Below are positions 57,327-64,000 of a stretch of DNA of 64,000 nt, piece after piece (position 1 is the first letter of the stretch; each line of letters begins with the position of its first letter). The DNA comes from Phycisphaeraceae bacterium (lineage in GTDB: Bacteria > Planctomycetota > Phycisphaerae > Phycisphaerales > Phycisphaeraceae), in contig JADZCD010000027.1 of NCBI GenBank assembly GCA_020851735.1, positions 1 to 64,000 of the forward strand, given 5' to 3'. The translations under genes and the position numbers were made by a program. The notes under the pieces are model-generated. The model was not told where the DNA came from, made no database searches, and saw only the letters and a program-made list of their open reading frames with translations.

Positions 57327-58781
57327 CTATTTCTTTTTCAGGTTGCGGAGCGTGACCATGTCCTGGCTGTGCTTGTAGTAGTCGTCCAGCGGATAGCAGC
57401 CGCTGGGCAAGCCGTGGCGCGGGGCGGTGGTGCAGTCGCTGAAGGTTCGGCAGATCTTTTTGCGGTCGATGTCCCTGCCGGTGGCCACGTCCAGCAGGAT
57501 GGACGGATAACTGAGCACCATGCGGCCGATGCCGACGAAGTCAATCCCCTCCGTGCGCAAGCAGTGTTGCGCCACGTGCGGCAGATAGTCCTGCAGGTAA
57601 CTGTAGGCCGAGCCCACCAGCCGCACGCCCGGGCAGGCCTGCTTAAGCTGCCGCGCCACGCTGATCTGGCGGGCGACGCCCACGAGCGGGTCCTCCGGCG
57701 GTGCATATCCGTCACTGGGCGGAAAAAGAGCCGGACGCTGGATGTGCGGGTTGTAGTACGGGCTGCCGGCCGAAAGGTTGACCAGTTCAATGCCCAAACT
57801 CGCGCCTAGCTCCAGAAACTTCACGGGTTCGCTCAAGTCGATCTCCAGCGGTTGTTCCGGGCGATTGCCGAAGCTGTAGCGATAGGGCAAACAGCGCTGG
57901 TAATCTTCGGGAATGCCCGGGCCAAGCGTCCCGCCCGTCGTGCGCTGGGGGTCCGGCTTGAAAGGGACGAAATCGAACGCGCTTAATCGCACTCCGACGT
58001 GCAGGCCCGGCGCCTGGGCCCGAATGCCCGCCACGATCTCCCGGAGAATGCGCGTGCGGTTTTCAAACGACCCGCCGTAGGGGCCCCGTCGCGTGTGCGC
58101 GCCGAGGAACTCGTGCAGCAGATAACCGTGACAGTGCTTAACGTCGACAAAGTCAGCCCCGGCACGTCGGGCCAGGACCGCCGCGGCGATGTACGCGTCG
58201 ATCAGCCGTTTGACCTGATCGTCGCTGATGACCTGCGCGTCGGAAGTGACCTTGAATTTTGGATCCAGAAGAGGATGCCGGAACGCGACCAGCGGCTCGA
58301 GCACGCCCCTTGGCCGGCAGAACCTTCCCGAGTGCGTGAGCTGAAAGCCCACGAGCATGTCGTCAGAATTACCGAAGTGGGCGCGATGCTCTTCGCCGAG
58401 GGCCGCGCGCAGGCGGGCGATGTCGCCGAGATTCGCTTCGTTGAGAATCAACTGGTTAGGATTGGCCCGGCCTTCGGGGACGACGGCCATGGCCTCGCCG
58501 CCCCAGATGAGCTTGGCCCCGCTTCGGCCGAACTTGCGCCAGCGGCGGAGCATCGGCTCGGTGCTCCCGCCGGTGGGGGTGCCGTCCCAGCCTTCCATCG
58601 CGTGCACGCATAGGCGGTTCGTCAGCGTTTTGCCGCACACCGTCACCGGTTGCAGCAGCGGCGACCCGCGCCCGGTGATGATCTGGTCATCCAGTTCAAG
58701 GTCGATCACGCGTTCCCGGACATAGCTGCGGAAATCCTGGGGCGTCGGCAGGGACGCAATGCGCCGGATCGGGTACATCAT
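57327..58781 (-). CDS. NADH:flavin oxidoreductase (Old Yellow Enzyme family)
   Basis: A 484-residue FMN TIM-barrel enzyme. The motifs TLTNRLCVHAMEGWDG, FVDVKHCHGYLLHEFL and GPYGGSFENRTRILREIV are the classic OYE segments, with GSAYSYLQDYLPHVA and IDFVGIGRMVLSYP in the FMN phosphate-binding part. Members reduce activated C=C bonds or dienoyl substrates. The start overlaps the GH88 stop (ATGA). In this operon it might act on an unsaturated uronate product, which is only an inference. Confidence 0.87.
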   Translation of the reverse strand: MMYPIRRIASLPTPQDFRSYVRERVIDLELDDQIITGRGSPLLQPVTVCGKTLTNRLCVHAMEGWDGTPTGGSTEPMLRRWRKFGRSGAKLIWGGEAMAVVPEGRANPNQLILNEANLGDIARLRAALGEEHRAHFGNSDDMLVGFQLTHSGRFCRPRGVLEPLVAFRHPLLDPKFKVTSDAQVISDDQVKRLIDAYIAAAVLARRAGADFVDVKHCHGYLLHEFLGAHTRRGPYGGSFENRTRILREIVAGIRAQAPGLHVGVRLSAFDFVPFKPDPQRTTGGTLGPGIPEDYQRCLPYRYSFGNRPEQPLEIDLSEPVKFLELGASLGIELVNLSAGSPYYNPHIQRPALFPPSDGYAPPEDPLVGVARQISVARQLKQACPGVRLVGSAYSYLQDYLPHVAQHCLRTEGIDFVGIGRMVLSYPSILLDVATGRDIDRKKICRTFSDCTTAPRHGLPSGCYPLDDYYKHSQDMVTLRNLKKK

Positions 58782-60190
58782 GGCTCCTTACGGCCGGAGG
58801 GGGCGTCCGTTGGCCCGAAAAAGTGGTACACACCCTGGCCGCGCGCCAAACGCCCGACATACAACGCCAGTTCGCGCAGGTGGTAGTCGCCCCACATGCT
58901 TGCTTCGCCGCAGGGTATGGCCTGCCCCGGAGGGATCAGATCCCAACCGTTGGGCCGGTGATACACGCTGTGCCGCAGCAGACCCTGGTGGTCAGCGTCC
59001 GTGGACAGATAGGGTTCTTCCAGCAGGCGCCGCGTGACGGTCAGGCCCGCCTGGGTATAGCGCGTGCCGTCCTGGGTTTCGCCCCGCCGGGTCAGATACC
59101 GGCCCAGGCGCAACAATCCCTGCGCGGCGATGGCGGCGGCGGAGCTGTCCACCGGTTCGTGTCGGTTGTACGGGTCGGCAGGGCGATGCAGATAGTCCTT
59201 GCCCAGCAGGTGGAGATTCGGCGCCCCGGTGTCCCAGTAGGGCACGCCGTCGGTGGGCGTATGATCAATGTAGAAGTCGCACACCGCGCACGCCGTACGC
59301 CGCATCATCGCCTCGACGGCGCCGCGGCCTCCACAGGGCTCCAGGTCGCTGTCGCCGCAGCACTCAAGGAATTCCAGCTCCTCGGGGTATCCTAGCGCCA
59401 GCCAGGCCAGCCCCCGGGTCCACGTCGTGAACGGTGAAAATCCCTGCTGACTGCTGGGACAGCGGTACGAGCGGTCATGAAGGTTGAATATGCTTTCGTG
59501 CGCCACCCGTCCCCGCACGTCGTAGTAATCCCGGCCTTGGCCGTACCACACGTTGTAGCGGGCGGTCGTTTCCGCATGCCGGATCAGTCGCTCCAGCAAG
59601 GAGATCGGCCGATCCTGCTCCCCTTTGAGGACGTGGCCCAGCAGATGCCCGAGCGCCAGCGATCGGCAGGAGCGGATGGTGTCGGCAAACAGCGAGTGCG
59701 GCCCGTTGAAGGAATAAATGTAGCCGCGGCCGTCGCCCAGGTCGGTCCAGCGTGCGGCCTGCACCGCCCCGCTGACCTTCAGCGCCAACTCATAAAAACG
59801 TCGCTCGAAGTCGTTCTCAGCCATGCGCCCTTCGCGCATCAGGCGCCAAAGATTGCCATAGGTGCTCACGTTGTTGAACCCGTGGTCGTGGACGCCTACG
59901 TGCGAGACGTGGCTGGCCATCCGTTCGACCGTGCCCTGGCGGCCCAGCGCCAGGAATCGCTCGTCGCCCGTGGCGTCGAATTGCAGAAGAGCCGAGCCAT
60001 ACACGAAGCCCTCGGTCCACTCCGTCCAGCCTCGCGCGGTGTATTGACCGTGCCGGGTGAAGACCGGTGTTCCGCTCCCCGGAGGGAACCGCCGCTCCAC
60101 CGCCAGGAGTTTTCCCGCCGACGCCTCCCACATTTGCGTCACCGCCGGCTCAAGGCTCGCGGGCGTCACTTGGGGGTCAATGCTGATCAT
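58778..60190 (-). CDS. GH88-type unsaturated glucuronyl hydrolase
   Basis: A 470-residue alpha/alpha-barrel enzyme of the GH88/GH105 group, releasing 4,5-unsaturated uronic acid from oligosaccharides made by lyases. Support: GWTEWTEGFVYGSALL, HDHGFNNVSTYGNLW (first catalytic-region Asp), FTTWTRGLAWLALGYPEE, VDSSAAAIAAQGLLRLG and CGEASMWGDYHLRELALYVG. No signal peptide is seen, so it is intracellular. It is the second gene of the operon SDR, GH88, OYE-like, eda. Confidence 0.88.
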   Translation of the reverse strand: MISIDPQVTPASLEPAVTQMWEASAGKLLAVERRFPPGSGTPVFTRHGQYTARGWTEWTEGFVYGSALLQFDATGDERFLALGRQGTVERMASHVSHVGVHDHGFNNVSTYGNLWRLMREGRMAENDFERRFYELALKVSGAVQAARWTDLGDGRGYIYSFNGPHSLFADTIRSCRSLALGHLLGHVLKGEQDRPISLLERLIRHAETTARYNVWYGQGRDYYDVRGRVAHESIFNLHDRSYRCPSSQQGFSPFTTWTRGLAWLALGYPEELEFLECCGDSDLEPCGGRGAVEAMMRRTACAVCDFYIDHTPTDGVPYWDTGAPNLHLLGKDYLHRPADPYNRHEPVDSSAAAIAAQGLLRLGRYLTRRGETQDGTRYTQAGLTVTRRLLEEPYLSTDADHQGLLRHSVYHRPNGWDLIPPGQAIPCGEASMWGDYHLRELALYVGRLARGQGVYHFFGPTDAPSGRKEP

Positions 60191-60256
60191 GCTCCACTCA
60201 CTTGTTGTTCGCTGGGATCAACAGGCAACGCGGCCGATGGTGCGCTGCGCCGCTGG

Positions 60257-61036
60257 CTACAGACGCGGGAGCGACAGCCCGCCGTCGACCAGGAGCACCT
60301 GGCCTGTGGCATAGGGCAGATCACCGCGGGCGAGCATCGCCACCGCCTTGCCCACATCCTCGGGCTGCCCCCAGCGTTTCTGCACGCAAATGCCCGCGGC
60401 GATCATCGCGTCGTATGGCTTCTGCACCGCCTCGGTCATGTCCGTTTGGATAAGGCCCGGCCTGACTTCATAAACCGGAATGTCATAAGCGCCCAGATAA
60501 GCGGCCCAAAGCTGCGTCGCCATGCTCAAGCCCGCCTTGGAAACGCAATACTCCCCGCGGGACGTGCTGGCGATGGTGGCGCTGATCGACGAGATATTGA
60601 TGACGCAACCCTGCCACGCGGGGTCCGCACGGCGCTGCGCGATCATCCAGGCAGCCGCCTTCTGGGTCAGGAAGTAGGGGCCCTGCAGGTTGATCTTCAG
60701 CAGTCGCTCAAAGCTCTCCTCCGTGACTTGAAGCATGTCCCGCCGTTCTTCCGGCGCCACGCCTGCGTTGTTGATCAGCACGTGCAACGCTCCGAACGTC
60801 GCTTGCACCTGGTCCAGCATGCGCGCCCGCGCGCTGGGGTCAGCCACGTCCCCCTGACAATACGCCACACGAGCGCCTTGCCGCGTAAACTCGTCGAGCA
60901 CCGGCTGCACGTCAGCGCGTGATCGCCGCCCGTTGATCGCCAGCGCGAAACCTTCCTGGGCCAGGTGGCGCGCGATGCCCAACCCAATGCCGCGGCTTCC
61001 GCCGGTGATCAAAGCGACCCTCAGGCCATGGTTCAT
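60257..61036 (-). CDS. Short-chain dehydrogenase/reductase
   Basis: A classical SDR (259 residues): cofactor motif ITGGSRGIGLGIA, NNAGV, catalytic Ser in ISSISATIA and the YCVSKAG pair (Tyr and Lys). The sequence is FabG/KduD-like. In this operon a role as 4-deoxy-5-hexosulose-uronate reductase or a related uronate reductase is likely, but a 3-oxoacyl or other substrate cannot be excluded. It is the first gene, 66 bases before GH88, and divergent from the sulfatase. Confidence 0.88.
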   Translation of the reverse strand: MNHGLRVALITGGSRGIGLGIARHLAQEGFALAINGRRSRADVQPVLDEFTRQGARVAYCQGDVADPSARARMLDQVQATFGALHVLINNAGVAPEERRDMLQVTEESFERLLKINLQGPYFLTQKAAAWMIAQRRADPAWQGCVINISSISATIASTSRGEYCVSKAGLSMATQLWAAYLGAYDIPVYEVRPGLIQTDMTEAVQKPYDAMIAAGICVQKRWGQPEDVGKAVAMLARGDLPYATGQVLLVDGGLSLPRL

Positions 61037-61697
61037 CGCTCAATCCTCCGGGCACCAAGGTATCTGATCCAGGTCGTGCTGAACAATGGCATTATCAGCC
61101 GAAATGACAGCAAATCCCGCTCGAACCATGCCGCCTGCCTGTGGGCCGCCGGCAGTTCATCGTGGACTATCTTATTATATGTCCGCCCGCTTTCGATCTA
61201 TAGGACCATCGCACTGACGGTACGCCCGCTGGTTGAAATGCGTCCTCATCCGCCGGCGGTAGGGGTCCGTCGGCAGCTTGCCCTCCTTGCTCGGTCGGCC
61301 CACGTGCGGCGGGATCGTTGAGATGATGCCGTGTTCCTCGCGCAGGAGGTGAATAATTGGCGTCAGGTGAACTTCCTGGGCGCAAAGCGGTGGGCATACG
61401 TCGCCAACGTCTTCCGCGCCGCCACCTACGCCATCCGCAGCACTCTCCGTGGTCACTTACTGGTCGTGCTCATGACCCATGGGGTATCATCTCTCCACCC
61501 CTCGCGCCAGTGAACAGGCGCCGAACAAACAGGGGCTTTCTACAGAGCCGGGGTGTCCCCATTTCTGTCCCCGCTGGCTGACGTTGCGTAAACCCAGACT
61601 TCAAAGCGTCTTAGAGTGTCTGTCAGGCCGTCGCCTCCCTCCATCGGTCCGGTTCCTGACCTGAAATGATATCTTGGTGGCTTGGAAGCCATCCGCC
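61037..61697. other. Intergenic region with a decayed transposase fragment
   Basis: The 661 bases between the SDR and the sulfatase hold a transposase remnant on the minus strand (61214..61342). A GTGTCCCCATTTCTGTCCCC motif follows near 61553. No intact gene is seen. The promoters of the two divergent genes must lie near the ends. Confidence 0.6.
61214..61342 (-). pseudogene. Remnant of an IS4/IS5-type transposase
   Basis: The minus-strand reading HGIISTIPPHVGRPSKEGKL, PTDPYRRRMRTHFNQRAYRQ matches, from memory, the region before the last catalytic Glu of IS4/IS5-type transposases (IPPxxGRPS...YRRxMxxxF...YRQR..VE). The frame then departs from the family and stops. Upstream minus-strand frames (TYAHRFAPRKFT) may be further fragments. 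No inverted ends or target duplications were found. Confidence 0.5.
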
Positions 61698-63491
61698 ATG
61701 AAGCACAACATCCTGTTGATCCAAGTCGACCAGATGCACGCCGGCTGCTTAAGCCTGCTTGGCAACGCGAACGTCCACACTCCCCATCTTGATCAACTCG
61801 CTCGCGAGGGCACGCTTCTGACCAACGCCACCTGTCAGAACCCGCTCTGCATGCCATCGCGCGCGTCCATGCTCAGCGGGCAGTATCCGTCCACCAACCG
61901 TCAGTTCGGGTTCAGCGGGCTGTGCAGTCGACGGACGCCGTGGATGCAGCAGACGTTCAAACAGGCTGGCTACACCACCGCCGCCTTTGGCAAGTTCCAT
62001 CTGGTGTCGGTTCCGCAAGACTGTTGGACGTTCGATGTCGCCGCCGGCACGCTGCCGGAGGACGAAGACCTCGCCCGTCCAGCCGGGTACACCTACCGCG
62101 CCTATTGCCAGAAGAACGGGATCGCCTGGCGGACGGATCAGATCCATGGCCATCCGCTGGTCGATGGCGACGACATGCCGGTCCTGCCAACCTCCGCGAA
62201 GCCGCACATGCACCGCTGGGAGCAGATGGCCTGCAAGTCCGACGTCCCTGCCGAGCACAGTCTGGAAACCTGGACCACCAGCCAGTGCCTGACCTTCCTC
62301 GACCACCAGGCGGACAGCGAGCGCCCTTTTTTTGTCTGGCTGACGTACGATCGCCCGCACTTCCCCACGACCCTGCCCGAACCTTGGTTCAGCCGCATTC
62401 GCCCTGAGCAGATTCAATTGCCGCCCATTCCGACCCCCGCAGAGATGGCCACCTGGACGCGGTCGATGTTCGACATGCACGTCAAACACACGTCAATACA
62501 CAACCTGGGCGAAACGAGCTTCCGCTTCATACTCGCCACATATTTCACCCTCATCGAGTGGATCGACAGCGAGATTGGACGTGTGCTCGACAAGCTGCGC
62601 GCCCTGGGGATGGATCAGAGCACGACCATTGCCTTCTGTTCCGACCATGGCGACCAGGCCGGTTGGCATGGTCAATGCGACAAAGTCATGCGCTCGCAAT
62701 CGGAGGAAATCACGCGCGTGCCGCTGATCATTCGTCCCGCACCTATGCTGGGGGCCACGGACAACCGCAGTCCGATCAATGAGCCGGTGGAGCTGGTGGA
62801 CTTGTTCCCGACATTCTGCAACCTGACCAGCATCCGATCGCCGCGGGGACTTGACGGCCGTGATCTGAGCGCGGCACTGATCCACGGGGCCGATCTCGAT
62901 CCACACCGCGCGGTTGTGTGTGAGGAGTTCAATCGGCGAATGATCACGCAGGACGGGTGGAAGCTGGTGTTTTATCTTGACAACCCGACGGAGCATTCGC
63001 TCTTCGATCTCAACGCGGATCCCCACGGGTACCGCAATGTTTATCATGATCAAGCCGCCCGCTCGCAGCGGATGCGCCTAAAGCGTTCACTGCTGCAATT
63101 TCTCCTGGAAAGACAGTACGGCCCGGTGACGGAGGCGGATATCGCCTGGGTGCAGCGGTGCCTGGACCCCGATGACCCGCAGGTTCCGCTGCTGCTGCGA
63201 CCCTACGAAGGCCTGCACTGGTTCGGCGGCGCCGCGGTGATCTTCCAGCGCGGGCGGTATCTGCTGGTGCCGATGTGGGACAAGCAAATGATGTTGTTCG
63301 ACGGCGACGGCAAATACCGTAAGCGCGATCGCGCGTGCGCGCCGGACGTCGAGCACATCGAGACCATGCTGGACCTGGGCATCAGTGAGTGCATGCGTCA
63401 CATCGCACAACTCTCGCCGTATGAGACGCGGCGGGTGACACAGAACCCGGTGGCCATGGCCGAAACGCAGGCCCTGGCTATTAGGCCGTAG
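61698..63491 (+). CDS. Sulfatase (formylglycine type S1)
   Basis: A 597-residue sulfatase. The formylglycine motif is CMPSRASMLSG (Cys51), metal ligands lie in NILLIQVDQMHAGCL and CSDHGDQAGWHGQCDK (near residue 316). RVPLIIRPAP, then VELVDLFPTFCNL, match the S1 family. The C-terminal 110 residues form an extra region. No signal peptide is visible. It is divergent from the SDR-GH88-OYE-eda operon and probably removes sulfate from the same oligosaccharides. Confidence 0.92.
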   Translation: MKHNILLIQVDQMHAGCLSLLGNANVHTPHLDQLAREGTLLTNATCQNPLCMPSRASMLSGQYPSTNRQFGFSGLCSRRTPWMQQTFKQAGYTTAAFGKFHLVSVPQDCWTFDVAAGTLPEDEDLARPAGYTYRAYCQKNGIAWRTDQIHGHPLVDGDDMPVLPTSAKPHMHRWEQMACKSDVPAEHSLETWTTSQCLTFLDHQADSERPFFVWLTYDRPHFPTTLPEPWFSRIRPEQIQLPPIPTPAEMATWTRSMFDMHVKHTSIHNLGETSFRFILATYFTLIEWIDSEIGRVLDKLRALGMDQSTTIAFCSDHGDQAGWHGQCDKVMRSQSEEITRVPLIIRPAPMLGATDNRSPINEPVELVDLFPTFCNLTSIRSPRGLDGRDLSAALIHGADLDPHRAVVCEEFNRRMITQDGWKLVFYLDNPTEHSLFDLNADPHGYRNVYHDQAARSQRMRLKRSLLQFLLERQYGPVTEADIAWVQRCLDPDDPQVPLLLRPYEGLHWFGGAAVIFQRGRYLLVPMWDKQMMLFDGDGKYRKRDRACAPDVEHIETMLDLGISECMRHIAQLSPYETRRVTQNPVAMAETQALAIRP

Positions 63492-63577
63492 CCGCGCCAG
63501 CCAATGGAAGTCGCCAACGCCTGGCTTCGTCATGCAGCTTAAGCCTTTCTTCCCTCACGGGCGCGTCAAACAGAAAA

Positions 63578-63645
63578 GGGGGACACTCCACATTTCCATG
63601 CCACGAATCACCAGCACCGCTGACCAGAATCTGCAGTGTCCCCGT
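63578..63645 (+). repeat. Inverted repeat GGGGACACT ... AGTGTCCCC
   Basis: Nine-base arms at 63579..63587 and 63635..63643 enclose 47 bases. The motif is of the same wording as GTGTCCCC near 61553, on the other side of the sulfatase gene. Confidence 0.6.
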
Positions 63646-63687
63646 GTCCCATTCCCCGTGTTCCATGCAAGAGCCTGTAAAAACAAT

Positions 63688-63993
63688 ATGGTAAATTACG
63701 TCAAAATTATGGCTACAGGATTGTCCGTGGTATTTATTCCGCTTGCCCTGCATTATGCATTGCCGGGCATGCGTAATATAGTGTCTAATACTGTGTCCAC
63801 TGAAATAATGCGATGGGGTGTGACAACAGGTGTATTATGCTATTTGTCTGGGAAGTTGTGGATATTATTATTGATATTTAAAACAAAGAGGGGTGGATGG
63901 TGGGCATCTTGTTTAAGCGTGACGGGAGTTGTTGTTGTGTGTGGTTTTGTTGCTTTACGTGTGTTTATCAAGGGGTTCAGTGCCTTTGAATAG
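63688..63993 (+). CDS. AT-rich small membrane protein of unknown function
   Basis: A 101-residue protein from the ATG at 63688 with about three membrane segments (residues 8-25, 39-58 and 72-95). The coding sequence is clearly A/T-richer than everything else nearby, which suggests recent acquisition. A longer open frame to 63532 overlaps the inverted repeat. No family is recognised. It ends just before the window edge. Confidence 0.55.
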   Translation: MVNYVKIMATGLSVVFIPLALHYALPGMRNIVSNTVSTEIMRWGVTTGVLCYLSGKLWILLLIFKTKRGGWWASCLSVTGVVVVCGFVALRVFIKGFSAFE

Positions 63994-64000
63994 GGACTGG

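Noticed and set aside
59477..60922. Plus-strand open frame opposite the GH88 and SDR genes
   Set aside because: Runs across two real minus-strand genes and has the Arg/His/Pro-rich composition of a shadow frame.
1..64000. Antiphage defence, toxin-antitoxin, secretion or prophage systems
   Set aside because: No nuclease, methylase, toxin pair, integrase or structural phage gene was recognised; the SseB-like gene alone is not evidence for a system.

Overview
The window is GC-rich chromosomal DNA, most likely from a planctomycete of the Phycisphaerae type. This is inferred from the combination of exosortase-type sorting tails (VPLPAA and VPEPTT), several sulfatases with carbohydrate enzymes, a TsaC/Sua5–arginine-phosphatase fusion next to rpiB, and many planctomycete-style proteins of unknown function. 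No rRNA, prophage, CRISPR or complete insertion sequence was found. One tRNA gene, tRNA-Ala(GGC), is present with its own promoter and terminator.

Layout. 0.1-6.9 kb: minus-strand genes for a GH113-like glycosidase, a secreted protein of unknown function, truD, ilvE and yjbQ. 7-12.3 kb: xylA, a repeat-bearing secreted protein, a VanZ-like protein and argB-argF. 12.5-18.8 kb: an unknown protein, the TsaC-YwlE fusion, rpiB, a membrane protein, and a BtuF/FecCD-type uptake pair. 18.8-28 kb: dapF, sppA, hydrolase, NAD-type isocitrate dehydrogenase, membrane/TPR-like protein, cupin, RNase H and zinc-ribbon coiled-coil protein. 28-33.8 kb: tRNA-Ala, then GH4 glycosidase, PfkB kinase, two-module ABC permease and sulfatase in one direction. 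33.9-39.5 kb: queG, then nuoD, nuoE, a 59-residue unknown and nuoF, then a rhodanese-like lipoprotein. 40-50.9 kb: miaB, a VPLPAA protein, esterase, dipeptidase, cysteine desulfurase with a coupled 42-residue membrane protein, a parvulin-like lipoprotein and alaC. 51-53 kb: a less GC-rich accessory patch (SseB-like, HAD, DUF4328) with two copies of one hairpin repeat. 53-64 kb: an FAD oxidoreductase, a PEP-CTERM SGNH hydrolase, then a minus-strand operon (SDR, GH88, ene-reductase-like, eda) facing a second sulfatase. This last group fits catabolism of sulfated, uronate-containing polysaccharide.

The most unusual property is the load of short dispersed repeats. At least ten hairpin families and three families of tandem heptanucleotides occur between genes, and several also lie inside reading frames. 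There they add low-complexity segments to otherwise conserved enzymes (argB, queG, a BtuF-like protein) or supply the stop codon (dapF, the TPR-like membrane protein). One hairpin family sits just downstream of six minus-strand genes, always in the same orientation. The plus strand is clearly G-rich up to about 34 kb, whatever the gene direction, and is neutral to C-rich afterwards, so a skew switch lies inside the window.

All assignments come from reading the sequence and remembered family motifs; no database search was run.
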